Assembly: GCF_023101145.1 (NCBI RefSeq) | Contig: NZ_CP073714.1 | Location: 496,001 to 560,000 of the forward strand | Length of the DNA: 64,000 bases | Reading direction: 5' to 3' | DNA from: Paenibacillus pabuli | GTDB lineage: Bacteria; Bacillota; Bacilli; Paenibacillales; Paenibacillaceae | Shown here: in pieces, positions 26,206 to 34,828 of the stretch | Numbering within the stretch: the stretch's first letter is position 1 | How the letters are laid out: each line of letters starts with the position of its first letter | Made by a program: the position numbers and the translations under genes | Notes under the pieces: model-generated | What the model saw: only the letters and a program-made list of their open reading frames with translations | Told to the model about the DNA's origin: nothing | The model's database searches: none

Positions 26206-27039
26206 GTGGGAGGACCTGTGGAGCTGCGACGGAGCTGGCAAAGACTGCTCGGCCTATGGACGGATCGTCCCCGGCGGAAAGGTACAAAGATCGCCGGGCG
26301 TTATACGATATATGATTTGCTTGGTATGGGAAGCTATGGACTGACATACCTGTGTACCGATGAACAGACTGGTAAGGATGTCGCGTTAAAAGAATCCAAA
26401 CCCAGCAAGGGCAGACTCGCTGTACGGTTGCTGGACAGGGAGGCGGATGTGATGAATCGGATGGATCACCCGGCCATCCCTGAGCTGTTGGATGTGTTCA
26501 CATACCGGGGGCGTAGTTACATTGTCACCGAGTATATCCTTGGGGAGACACTGGAACAGTGCATATTCGAGCAAGACAGCAAATATACGGAACAAGAATG
26601 TCTGGAGTTGGTAAGGCAATTGCTGGCTCCTATAATACATGTCCATGAGCAGGGATATATTCATGGGGATGTGCGTATTCCGAACGTCATTTTACGTAAC
26701 GGGCAGGTGCATTTGATTGATTTTGGCCTGGCACGGCGCATGGGGGAGCCGTTGTTGCCTGAGCTAAAACGCCGGATGCGTGAATGGCCCGAGCCTGAAG
26801 ATGAACTGGCTGCACCTGACCAGGATTTGCAGGATCTTGGTCATTTTCTTTTGTTCATGCTGTATTCCGCTTACGAGCCGGAGAAGGGCCGCAAACCGGC
26901 CAGTTGGCAGGAGGAGCTCAAGCTCACGCCAGAAGTTCGCGATATGCTGGAACGACTGCTTGGACTTCGTCCAGGTTATGCAGGCGGGGCGCTGGAATTA
27001 GAGGCGGATATTGAGCGTGTGCTGATGAATTTGGGATGA
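26206..27039 (+). CDS. Serine/threonine protein kinase (Hanks type)
   Basis: A compact soluble kinase domain of 277 residues. Seen: glycine loop LGMGSYGLTYL, catalytic Lys62 in DVALKES, conserved Glu in READVMNRM, catalytic loop YIHGDVRIPNVIL with Asp155 (HGD in place of HRD) and metal-binding LIDFGLARR. No membrane segment or PASTA repeats, so it is not a PrkC-type receptor. Two GTG starts are possible: 26206, and 26218, which has GGGAGGA right upstream. It lies 125 nt behind the RacA-like gene; phosphorylation of that neighbour is possible but not shown. Confidence 0.82.
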   Translation: MGGPVELRRSWQRLLGLWTDRPRRKGTKIAGRYTIYDLLGMGSYGLTYLCTDEQTGKDVALKESKPSKGRLAVRLLDREADVMNRMDHPAIPELLDVFTYRGRSYIVTEYILGETLEQCIFEQDSKYTEQECLELVRQLLAPIIHVHEQGYIHGDVRIPNVILRNGQVHLIDFGLARRMGEPLLPELKRRMREWPEPEDELAAPDQDLQDLGHFLLFMLYSAYEPEKGRKPASWQEELKLTPEVRDMLERLLGLRPGYAGGALELEADIERVLMNLG

Positions 27040-27200
27040 AATAAGGCTCTATAGGTGACATATATTTGATATCCATGACCTCTTGGTATATATCTACAGG
27101 GGTCTTTTTCCTTTATTATAAGAAGTGCATAACGTATCAAAACAGAGGGTTGAATGATATAATGGATATGAATTATACGTTAAAGGAGGCGATTCCTCTT

Positions 27201-27449
27201 ATGTTAAAAAAACTGGAAGGCGATAATGCGGAATTATTCAAAACATGGTTTCATAGCAAGAAAGATACCATTGTAGATATCGAAGGGAAGCATTATTTAA
27301 TCAAGCCACTGGAAAACGTGGTACAGGAAGAAATAGAAAGCGACATGGAGCTCAAATCTTTAATTTTACAAGCCAAAAAGGATATTTCTGTAGGTAGGGT
27401 CTGCTCTACAGATGATATAATTGATGCAATTGAAAAAGGAACACTATAG
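27201..27449 (+). CDS. Putative antitoxin of a RelE/ParE-type module
   Basis: An 82-residue acidic protein directly upstream of a toxin-like gene; its TAG stop abuts the ATG of the next gene. The C-terminal part (LILQAKKDISVGRVCSTDDIIDAIEKG) looks like the toxin-binding helix of small antitoxins; no classical DNA-binding motif stands out. Start chosen because AAAGGAGG is 11 nt upstream; in-frame ATGs at 27162 and 27168 would add 11-13 residues but lack a site. Assignment rests mainly on context and size. Confidence 0.6.
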   Translation: MLKKLEGDNAELFKTWFHSKKDTIVDIEGKHYLIKPLENVVQEEIESDMELKSLILQAKKDISVGRVCSTDDIIDAIEKGTL

Positions 27450-27716
27450 ATGTTAATCCAGTGGACTCCTTCAGCAAGACAAGGGCTCGCTCAAATTGGA
27501 AGTATTCATTTTACACAGGAAGAGACTAAGCTTTATAAGATTGAACTGGTTCGTAAAATTGAGATGAAAGTGGCTGTCATGGCTGAATCCATGCCAGCTC
27601 AAGAACCATCATGGCAAGGGACTTACCGGATTTTGGTTGATAAATTTAAAGTGTATTACTCATTTTCTTTGGACAAGAGAACGTGTTACATTGAGGCATC
27701 AACATCAACAAATTGA
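27450..27716 (+). CDS. RelE/ParE superfamily toxin-like protein
   Basis: An 88-residue basic protein. The pattern WTPSARQGLAQI near the start and the C-terminal beta strands YRILVDKFKVYYSFSLDKRTCYIEA fit the RelE/ParE fold, whose members cleave mRNA on the ribosome or poison gyrase. It follows the antitoxin gene with no gap, and the pair ends at a terminator. The usual catalytic residues of RelE are not clearly present, so ParE-like action or inactivity is possible. Confidence 0.65.
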   Translation: MLIQWTPSARQGLAQIGSIHFTQEETKLYKIELVRKIEMKVAVMAESMPAQEPSWQGTYRILVDKFKVYYSFSLDKRTCYIEASTSTN

Positions 27717-27736
27717 TACATAATAAAGAAAAAATA

Positions 27737-27782
27737 AGGGGTGTTTTGCTGACCGTGAAGACGGCCGGCAGAACACCCCTTT
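27737..27782 (+). terminator. Terminator of the toxin-antitoxin pair
   Basis: AGGGGTGTT...GCTG pairs with CGGC..AACACCCCT, followed by TTTC. It also lies at the 3' end of the short reverse gene beyond it. Confidence 0.7.
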
Positions 27783-27853
27783 CAATACATATATCTGATT
27801 TAACGCAGTCTAGCCGATATAAACATTTCTGTTTGTGAATTAGTAGTACCGGC

Positions 27854-28030
27854 TTAGCTGGAGCTGTATTTTCTGCTTTTATAATAACCGGAGCCGTGGC
27901 GGCTATCCCGGTGTTTTGCATCCGAGGATGAATATCGTCGGTAGCTGCGTTTGCCTGAAGAGCTGCTATATCGTTTGCGGTGCGAAGAGGATTTGGAATC
28001 CAAAAGTTTGCCTAACATTTTCCTGAGCAT
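27854..28030 (-). CDS. Small Ser/Arg/Tyr-rich basic protein
   Basis: A 58-residue protein below the usual size cut-off. A textbook AAAGGAGGG lies about 8 nt before its ATG on the reverse strand. After a short hydrophobic start (MLRKMLGKLL) the rest is almost only Ser, Arg, Lys, Tyr, His and Gly, in clusters such as KRYSSSSGKRSYRRYSSS. No Cys, Trp, Phe, Val or Ile. Such composition recalls spore-coat proteins of the CotG kind or nucleic-acid-binding peptides, but no family is recognised. It lies between the toxin gene and map, on the opposite strand, in its own transcription unit. Confidence 0.7.
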   Translation of the reverse strand: MLRKMLGKLLDSKSSSHRKRYSSSSGKRSYRRYSSSDAKHRDSRHGSGYYKSRKYSSS

Positions 28031-28239
28031 GAGGTTTCCCTCCTTTCGACTTCAAGCCGTTTTAAGCATATACGGGGCTCTGTTGAAGCGGGTTTCGAAT
28101 TTTTTGAGAGGAAGTGTATTCATTGGACAGGAGCTAGGCGTATAATAGGATGTTGAGGAAATTGCGGAATTTTTTATTTTGAGCATTTCGCGTTACAATA
28201 GAAGACAGGATGAGATTTTAACGGACAGGAGTAGTTGTA

Positions 28240-28986
28240 ATGATTACGTTGAAGACCAAAGAACAAATAGAAAATATGAAAAAGGCTGGAGAAATTCTTG
28301 CCGCATGCCATAGAGAAATCGCAGGAATGATTCGTCCAGGAATCACGACACAGGAAATAGATCAGTTTGCAGAAGCTTTTATGAAGAAAAATGGCGCTAC
28401 GCCGGAACAAAAGGGATACAACGGGTATCAATATGCGACATGTGCGTCGGTTAATGATGTGATCTGTCATGGGTTTCCGGGAAAATATGTACTGCAGGAT
28501 GGTGACATCGTTACGATTGATATGGTTGTGAACCTGAATGGCTGGCTGGCCGACTCCGCGTGGTCGTATGCGGTGGGTCAGGTGACTCCAGAAGCACAGC
28601 ATCTATTGGACGTCACTAAAACATCTCTCTATAAAGGGATTGAATTGGCTGTGATCGGCAACCGAATCGGGGATATCTCCCATGCAATTCAGACGTATGC
28701 AGAAGGTGAAGGTCTATCGGTTGTCCGTGAATTTATCGGTCACGGAATCGGCGAGAAGATGCATGAGGAACCCCAGGTGCCTCACTATGGCCCGCCGCAC
28801 CGTGGTCCACGTCTCAAGGAAGGCATGGTTATTACGATTGAACCGATGCTGAACATTGGTACGTACCGCAGCAAGCTGGATTCGGATGGCTGGACGGCAC
28901 GTACTCAGGATGGAAGCCTGTCTGCTCAATATGAGCATACGATTGCCATTACAGCCGATGGTCCGGTCATTCTGACTGCTCAATAA
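28240..28986 (+). CDS. map: Type I methionine aminopeptidase
   Basis: Cytosolic metalloenzyme (248 residues) that removes the initiator methionine. Metal ligands are in DIVTIDMVVNLNGWLADSAW (two Asp), GHGIGEKMHEEP (His), TIEPML (Glu) and QYEHTIAI (Glu); the substrate His is in CHGFPG. The length matches the B. subtilis second copy (YflG/MapB, 249 residues) and it stands alone, away from the ribosomal-protein operon where the main map gene is usually found. AGGAG lies 8 nt upstream of the ATG. Confidence 0.93.
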   Translation: MITLKTKEQIENMKKAGEILAACHREIAGMIRPGITTQEIDQFAEAFMKKNGATPEQKGYNGYQYATCASVNDVICHGFPGKYVLQDGDIVTIDMVVNLNGWLADSAWSYAVGQVTPEAQHLLDVTKTSLYKGIELAVIGNRIGDISHAIQTYAEGEGLSVVREFIGHGIGEKMHEEPQVPHYGPPHRGPRLKEGMVITIEPMLNIGTYRSKLDSDGWTARTQDGSLSAQYEHTIAITADGPVILTAQ

Positions 28987-29160
28987 TGACTCCCAATGTC
29001 TCAAACGGGATGATATTTGCATATTTCAAGGCGGCCCACGTTTGTGATCCGCCTGTTTCGGTTTAAACTATTTAGAGACGATACACATAGAGCCGGTGGT
29101 GAATCATATCAGCTGACAGAGGTTTAACTCTGGTCCACTGGCAAGAAGGAGGTCATTTTG

Positions 29161-30174
29161 GTGTCTGAAAATAAACAGATCGTACTTGCGTCACGTCCAG
29201 AAGGTGCCCCATCCAGAGAAGACTTTAAATTCATTGATGCACCGATTCCTGAACCGGATGCAGGACAAGTTCTGGTACGTACGCTATATCTGTCTGTAGA
29301 CCCGTACATGCGGGGTCGCATGAAAGATACGAAATCCTATGCTCCCCCCTATGCATTGAATGAAGTGATCAAGGGCGGAACGATTGGGCAGGTGGTGGAA
29401 TCCTCGGAACCCAATCTGCGCAAAGGGGATCTGGTATCCGGAACGTGGGGTTGGCAGCAGTATGCAGCCGTAAATACGGGAGACATTTCCCTGATTGATA
29501 CAGAAGAGGCTCCAATTACGGCATACCTGGGTGCACTTGGCATGACGGGTTTGACCGCTTATTTTGGCATGGAGGATATCGGCAAACCGAAGGATGGCGA
29601 AACGGTGGTTGTATCGGGAGCAGCCGGAGCGGTAGGCATGATTGCGGGGCAGATCGCCAAGATTGTAGGTGCGCGTGTAATTGGGATAGCAGGTTCTGAC
29701 GATAAATGCGCTTATCTGAAAGAAAAACTAGGATTCGACGTGGTATTAAACTATAAGCATGAAGAGGATATGTCTGCTGCCATTGAACGGGCCTGTCCTT
29801 CCGGGGTAGACGTTTATTTCGATAACGTTGGTGGTGAAATCTCTGATGCAGTACTGCGCCATATTAATCGAAATGCACGTATTCCGCTCTGTGGACAGAT
29901 TTCGTCCTATAATCTGGAGAAACCGGATATCGGCATGCGTCCGCAGACGTTACTGTTGACCAATACGGCGTTGATGAAAGGCTTCCTGGTGGGTGACTAT
30001 GCCAAATCCTTCAAGGAAGGCCGAGCTAAACTGGCGAAATGGATCAAGGAAGGCCATATTCAGTATGAAGAGAACATTGTGGAAGGTTTTGACCGGACAC
30101 CGGAAGCATTTATGGGCCTCTTCTCTGGAGATAACCTGGGCAAACAGCTCGTAAAGGTTGCGGACCCTGAATAA
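29161..30174 (+). CDS. Zinc-independent MDR-family NADP oxidoreductase
   Basis: A 337-residue medium-chain dehydrogenase/reductase of the leukotriene B4 dehydrogenase/curcumin reductase (CurA, YfmJ) branch, which reduces C=C bonds of enones with NADPH. Seen: N-terminal VDPYMRGRM, nucleotide-binding VVSGAAGAVGMIAGQIAK, and the C-terminal VEGFDRTPEAFMGLFSGDNLGKQLVKV. No zinc-binding cysteines. GTG start chosen with AAGGAGG 8 nt upstream; a TTG one codon earlier is also in frame. Single gene closed by a terminator. Confidence 0.9.
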   Translation: MSENKQIVLASRPEGAPSREDFKFIDAPIPEPDAGQVLVRTLYLSVDPYMRGRMKDTKSYAPPYALNEVIKGGTIGQVVESSEPNLRKGDLVSGTWGWQQYAAVNTGDISLIDTEEAPITAYLGALGMTGLTAYFGMEDIGKPKDGETVVVSGAAGAVGMIAGQIAKIVGARVIGIAGSDDKCAYLKEKLGFDVVLNYKHEEDMSAAIERACPSGVDVYFDNVGGEISDAVLRHINRNARIPLCGQISSYNLEKPDIGMRPQTLLLTNTALMKGFLVGDYAKSFKEGRAKLAKWIKEGHIQYEENIVEGFDRTPEAFMGLFSGDNLGKQLVKVADPE

Positions 30175-30209
30175 ATACAGAAATCGCTAGAACATATGCC
30201 AGAACAGGA

Positions 30210-30254
30210 AAAGACACGTTCCGCACGATGAAGTGCACAGAACGTGTCTTTTTG
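30210..30254. terminator. Terminator between the oxidoreductase and ccdC
   Basis: A 12-bp stem AAAGACACGTTC/GAACGTGTCTTT with flanking A and T runs; usable from both sides. Confidence 0.8.
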
Positions 30255-30277
30255 GTTGTTAACATATGGCCATGTTG

Positions 30278-30763
30278 CTAAGCTTCGGCGGCAACAACTT
30301 CCTTATAGTGTTTGTACATATATACCCGCCAGCGTACGATCATGCCAAAGGCCAGCAGGAAGAACAAGCCACCCGTTTGAGGAATGCTCACATAACGCTG
30401 AATGACTTCATGCAGGATTAGGCGTATTGCCAGCAATCCAAGCAGAATGAACGCGAAGCTCCGTGAACGCGTGGCGAAAATTTCCTCGTTAACTCGTTCA
30501 AAGCGAGTACTGCGAATGAGGGGATACGAGAATATAAACCAGCCCACCAACAGCGCGATCAGTGCCCATAGAAGCGGAACATGTGTCTCGGGTACAACAA
30601 ACATAAGAAATCCTGTACTCATTCCCAACGGGGGAATAAGGATTTTGCGAATGGTTACCGGACGGTGGCTGGCTTTCATTCGAATAAAAATGGCAAGCAG
30701 GGCCATGATGAGCATACCCACAGTTGCACCGATCTGAAGGTAAGACGGACTGATTTGAGCCAC
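30278..30763 (-). CDS. ccdC: CcdC-family membrane protein
   Basis: A 161-residue membrane protein matching the length of B. subtilis CcdC (DUF1453). About five hydrophobic segments with basic loops; IRKILIPPLGMSTGFLMF and SRSFAFILLGLLAIRLILHE are characteristic. The GTG start is chosen because AGAGGGAG lies 7 nt upstream; an in-frame ATG far upstream (30916) has none and would overlap the neighbouring promoter region. In Bacillus ccdC lies beside ccdA of cytochrome c maturation, but deletion has no strong phenotype; no other ccd gene is present here. Confidence 0.8.
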   Translation of the reverse strand: MAQISPSYLQIGATVGMLIMALLAIFIRMKASHRPVTIRKILIPPLGMSTGFLMFVVPETHVPLLWALIALLVGWFIFSYPLIRSTRFERVNEEIFATRSRSFAFILLGLLAIRLILHEVIQRYVSIPQTGGLFFLLAFGMIVRWRVYMYKHYKEVVAAEA

Positions 30764-30981
30764 GTAAAACTCCCTCTTTCTGGAATAATATGTTATCCGG
30801 ACATCCGGAACATGATGCGAATTACCGGAATTTGCTGTTCCTATTATATCACAAACAAAGAAAGCCGATAGAATGCTTAGTGTATCATTTACCCGGATTG
30901 TATATGCAGGGTTCATTTGAAAAATTTGTATTTATTGTACCCCGTGTGAGACGGTTTATTCGAGTAAGGGGAAATCAGGAA

Positions 30982-32136
30982 ATGAACGAACATGTATGGA
31001 TATATGCCCGACTTATCGGTGGACAAAGTGCTGGCTGGTTTGAAGGGAAGACTGCTTTGTTATTAGATTTGACCAGTATTCTAGTTGGGAGTGTTCTTGT
31101 GCTTCTGCTGTGCGCCTATGGTTACATCATATGGGATAAGCATGCAGCAAGGCGAAGATCGGCGGTGAAATCAAAATGGTTGCATGAGCTTAGTGCGGAG
31201 GGCTCTGCACTAAGGAGTTATTTTGACACAGGAGAAATTGACTCATCCTTGCTTGATATGTCGGGCGATCAACAGGTTGTGTTGCAGGATATCTTGTTAC
31301 TGCGACTGACTCAAGGGCCCAAAGAACTGGAGCTTGCACGTATTCGTTCCTTGTCCTGGAGAGTCTTCGAAAGTTCATACAGAACATGGCTGGAATCGAG
31401 GAAATGGAGCGAGAGAGTTAATACTTTGTTATACGTCGAGCAGTTTCATATGACTGAACTCTTGCCCAAGCTTGAGGAGATGCTGCGATCTTCTTCGTGT
31501 ACACCGCTGGAGCGGTTCATCATTTTACGCATGTATTCCAGAACCGGGTATATGAGAATTTTGAAGGAATTGCTGCGGAAGGATACGTTACTTTCCAATT
31601 CACAGTATTTGCAGATTTTATTACCGCTCACAGATGAGATGTGGACGCGATTAATGGATCACTTTAAGGGAGTACCTTATCAGGTTCAATGTACAATCAT
31701 TGATGCTCTACGAATCCGTGATGAACAGTCAGTTAAAGTTATTACATTACTGGAGGCGCTGATCCTAGGAGAGGATGCCGAACTTCGGACCCGCTCGTTT
31801 CAGGCACTCGCCCATGTTGACAGGAAGGATAACGGTTTGCTGAGACGGTTGCTGCTGGCATGGAATAAAGAGGGTGACGAGAGAGCGCGCTCGGAACGTC
31901 TAGTTGTGGCCCGATTAATGGGAAGCATGCGTGAAGAAGCTTTTATCCCCTGGTTGAAAAAGTTGATGGGAGATCCTTCCTTTCAAATCAGACAGGAGGC
32001 AGCCAACTCACTTGCTCGATACGAGCAGGCAGTGGAGGAATTGCGTTTTGCAGCCTTGGAGCACCCGGATAAGTACGCAAGGCAGATAGCGGAAGAAACG
32101 CTGGAAAGGAAGCAGTATGGACGAAAGATGGATTAA
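30982..32136 (+). CDS. Membrane-anchored HEAT-repeat protein
   Basis: A 384-residue protein with one N-terminal membrane segment (~25-47, LTSILVGSVLVLLLCAYGYIIW), a basic stop-transfer (DKHAARRR) and a long cytoplasmic helical-repeat domain. HEAT-like pairs of helices are visible, the clearest at the C-terminus (RTRSFQALAHVD; FQIRQEAANSLARYEQAVEEL). No enzyme motif. It overlaps the glycosyltransferase-like gene by 20 nt, so the two are coupled. Similar HEAT-GT2 pairs occur in bacterial exopolysaccharide loci (recalled, not checked). A scaffold role for the next protein is inference. Confidence 0.72.
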   Translation: MNEHVWIYARLIGGQSAGWFEGKTALLLDLTSILVGSVLVLLLCAYGYIIWDKHAARRRSAVKSKWLHELSAEGSALRSYFDTGEIDSSLLDMSGDQQVVLQDILLLRLTQGPKELELARIRSLSWRVFESSYRTWLESRKWSERVNTLLYVEQFHMTELLPKLEEMLRSSSCTPLERFIILRMYSRTGYMRILKELLRKDTLLSNSQYLQILLPLTDEMWTRLMDHFKGVPYQVQCTIIDALRIRDEQSVKVITLLEALILGEDAELRTRSFQALAHVDRKDNGLLRRLLLAWNKEGDERARSERLVVARLMGSMREEAFIPWLKKLMGDPSFQIRQEAANSLARYEQAVEELRFAALEHPDKYARQIAEETLERKQYGRKMD

Positions 32137-33550
32137 TATGCTGCGGAGTTTGATATTGGCGTGTTACGAAGGAACGGTAATATACCTTATACTCGCCATT
32201 ATGATGTTCAGTGTACTATTTATTGCAGCTGTACGGATGCTGATCCGGCAGAGGGATGTAAACTTTTTTCAATATGATGAAATGTTGAATGAGGAACTGG
32301 CCCCGGCAGTATCGCTCCTTATGCCAGTGCACAACAGTGAGAACGTTGTTGTTGACCGTGTTGGGCGTCTGCTGGATACGCAATATGCGCTCTATGAAAT
32401 CATCATCATTAATGATGGTTCGGAAGATTCGACGATGCAGCGATTAATGGATGAGTATGATTTGTTGCCTATTCAAAGTAAAGTTCATTATTCGGCCCTG
32501 GGCCGGGAAACCGGACAGATCAGAGCAGTGTACAGATCTATGATACACAGTCATCTCATCGTGATTGATAAGGAATATGGGGGGCATATGGATTCACTGA
32601 ATGTCGGAATCAATATGTCCCAATATCCCTATTTTGCGTCAATTGGACAGGCGACTGTGCTGGAAAGGGATGCGTTGGTGAAGATCATGAAACCGGTGAT
32701 GGATGCTCTTCCGGGTGAAGAGATCGTCGCTTGCAGTGGTCGGGTAGATATGGCAAATGGGAAGTGCCCATATGCTTCAACTCAAGGCAATACGTCATCA
32801 GAACGGGCAATGAGCCCTCTGCTTGTCATGCAAACCATTGAATATGTACGAGCTTTTCTCATCAGCGGCATAGGACTGGTTCGGTATAACATCAATATGC
32901 TGCTGTTTACATCACAAGCTTTCGGTGTATTCAAAAAAAACAGGGTTATGGAAATCGGGGGTTACAAGACGAACACCCAGGTTGGTCACATGGAGCTTGT
33001 CATGCGGCTGCACAAACATATGAAACAGATGAAAGAGCACGGACGTATTATATACATTCCGGATCCAATCTGCAGTGTCAAAATACCGGAGACATGGGGC
33101 CAGCTGCGGAAGCAGCGCGCTGACTGGCATAGGAAGCTTGCGAACAGCCTGTGGGAACAGCGCAGCATGATCGGGAATCCATACTATGGCTGGATGGGAA
33201 TGGTGTCGATCCCTTATTTCATCCTTGTTGAATTGATGGGACCGGTTATGGAGATTTCGACATTAATTCTTCTGATTTCGGGAATGTGGTTACAAGTTGT
33301 GGATGTCAAGCTATGTCTGATCCTTGCTTTGCTTCTGGTACTCTACGGTTCCCTGTTGTCGGCTTGCGTGATGATGTTTGAAGTATGGTTGTCCCGCAGA
33401 GCGTATACGTTTCGTGAGGTGACACGACTGCTTCTATATGCATGTTCTGAGACGTTCTGGTTCAGGCCGGTAAACAATGTATTCCGTATTCGGGGGCTGT
33501 TGCAGGTGGCGGGGTACGGGAAGAAGGACAGTAGGAACGAAAAGGGGTAA
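32117..33550 (+). CDS. GT2-family glycosyltransferase-like protein with degenerate active site
   Basis: A 477-residue membrane protein of the cellulose/poly-GlcNAc synthase-like GT2 family: TM1 (~18-42), a GT-A domain, then 3-4 C-terminal membrane segments. It keeps the nucleotide-binding part (VSLLMPVHNSE, IIINDGSEDST) and the GG-D-LN segment (KEYGGHMDSLNVGIN). The catalytic motifs are altered: where relatives read SIDADS it has SIGQAT (DxD lost), where they read VGEDMEL it has VGHMEL (general base Asp/Glu pair lost), and QRRRW is QRADW. These are residues I recall as conserved in active members. It is probably a pseudoenzyme or uses other chemistry. Overlaps the HEAT gene. Confidence 0.8.
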   Translation: MDERWINMLRSLILACYEGTVIYLILAIMMFSVLFIAAVRMLIRQRDVNFFQYDEMLNEELAPAVSLLMPVHNSENVVVDRVGRLLDTQYALYEIIIINDGSEDSTMQRLMDEYDLLPIQSKVHYSALGRETGQIRAVYRSMIHSHLIVIDKEYGGHMDSLNVGINMSQYPYFASIGQATVLERDALVKIMKPVMDALPGEEIVACSGRVDMANGKCPYASTQGNTSSERAMSPLLVMQTIEYVRAFLISGIGLVRYNINMLLFTSQAFGVFKKNRVMEIGGYKTNTQVGHMELVMRLHKHMKQMKEHGRIIYIPDPICSVKIPETWGQLRKQRADWHRKLANSLWEQRSMIGNPYYGWMGMVSIPYFILVELMGPVMEISTLILLISGMWLQVVDVKLCLILALLLVLYGSLLSACVMMFEVWLSRRAYTFREVTRLLLYACSETFWFRPVNNVFRIRGLLQVAGYGKKDSRNEKG

Positions 33551-33600
33551 TATGCCGATCATCGTAATACCTTGGAACAGAGCAAGGAGGAATACGCTTC

Positions 33601-34731
33601 ATGAATAGAAATCACAGGCCGCTCACGGTATGGACATTGGCTTGCTTGACCGTGGTATCAGTGGTTCTGGTTATCCCCTGGATTTTGTGGCAATCACAGG
33701 CACCAACACTGCTTAACATTATGATTGTCGATAAAAGTAAACCAGACTTGTCCTATGTGGGGCATAAGGGACTGGTGTGGATTTTGAATCAGCAGAAGAT
33801 TGTCCAACAGACAGGGGAACATTATACGTATGAAGAAGACTACTATGGATATGATCTACAGGGCGGAATCTCTCATAGTGAGCGAACTTTGCCGGATGAG
33901 GTGACAGACACAGATCTGATCTATCTGACGGCGAATCATCATGTTTCATCTACAGATACGAATGAACGTACACAAGGCAATAGCTATGAAGGTCTCACGA
34001 TATATGATGCTCACAAAATTAGTGAAGCCGCAACCAAAGGTGTAACGATTGTTGCCGAGTTTGGCGCCTTGTCGAGCGCTGTGTCGAGCATGACAAAAGA
34101 GCAATTGTATCCGATGCTGGGCGTGAAAAGCAGCGGATGGCAGGGTAGATCGGTATCGGATCTGCAAAGCTTGGATGAAGTGCCGCAGAAAGTCCGAATG
34201 AACTATGAGCATAGAGAGAAAAAGGATTGGTCCTATCATGGAGCAGGCATTGTATTGGTTCATGAGGATGGACGGGTAATTGTGTTGAAGCAAGGACGAG
34301 ATGTAAAGACCTATGACATCAAACTCGCCTTTACTAAGGAAGGTGGGCAGTGGAGCGGAATTACCCGGGACATTCACTATAGCGAATGGTTCGACATCAT
34401 TGTGCCTGAACAGCAGACTACTGTATTGGCCTGGTATAAGACGGATCTGACGGAGAATGGTCAGCAGCGATTGATAGACGCAGGTATTCCGGTGGAATTT
34501 GCTGCACTTATCCGGCATGAGGGCTATAATCGGACTTATTATATGACAGGATCCTTCGGAGAGCTGGAACATTATTCATTCTGGCGCCGGATTAAGGGTT
34601 GGGATGTACTGAAAACGAAGCTCACACCAGATCAAAAGGGAGTTCCGGATCGGTTTTACTGGAAAGTATACGTACCCGTGATGAAGAAGATTCTGCAGGA
34701 AGTCCAGACAGGGCAAGCGCCCTGGCAATAG
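33601..34731 (+). CDS. Exported protein of the HEAT/GT2-like operon
   Basis: A 376-residue protein with an uncleaved-looking N-terminal signal anchor (residues ~9-30, WTLACLTVVSVVLVIPWILW) and a large extracytoplasmic domain. The start of that domain (LLNIMIVDKSKPDLSYVGHKGLVWILNQQKI) and later DLIYLTANHH and GVTIVAEFGALSS suggest an alternating beta/alpha fold similar to class I glutamine-amidotransferase or ThuA-like domains; no catalytic Cys is evident. I do not recognise a named family. It is third in the operon, 50 nt after the GT2-like gene, and ends at a strong terminator, so it probably works with the two membrane proteins at the cell surface. Confidence 0.6.
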   Translation: MNRNHRPLTVWTLACLTVVSVVLVIPWILWQSQAPTLLNIMIVDKSKPDLSYVGHKGLVWILNQQKIVQQTGEHYTYEEDYYGYDLQGGISHSERTLPDEVTDTDLIYLTANHHVSSTDTNERTQGNSYEGLTIYDAHKISEAATKGVTIVAEFGALSSAVSSMTKEQLYPMLGVKSSGWQGRSVSDLQSLDEVPQKVRMNYEHREKKDWSYHGAGIVLVHEDGRVIVLKQGRDVKTYDIKLAFTKEGGQWSGITRDIHYSEWFDIIVPEQQTTVLAWYKTDLTENGQQRLIDAGIPVEFAALIRHEGYNRTYYMTGSFGELEHYSFWRRIKGWDVLKTKLTPDQKGVPDRFYWKVYVPVMKKILQEVQTGQAPWQ

Positions 34732-34771
34732 AACAACCGTTCCTTAAGTAGCGGGACGGTAGGATACATAA

Positions 34772-34802
34772 AGAGGGCTGCAGATGATCTGCAGCCCTCT
34801 TC
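34772..34802 (+). terminator. Terminator of the HEAT/GT2-like operon
   Basis: A 14-bp perfect stem AGAGGGCTGCAGAT/ATCTGCAGCCCTCT with almost no loop; TTCC follows. It can also end the convergent tetR transcript. Confidence 0.75.
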
Positions 34803-34828
34803 CATTTGGCATCAAGATATATCGGGTT

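Noticed and set aside
32117..33550. Active poly-GlcNAc or cellulose synthase
   Set aside because: Overall fold fits, but DxD, the ED pair and QxxRW are all changed.
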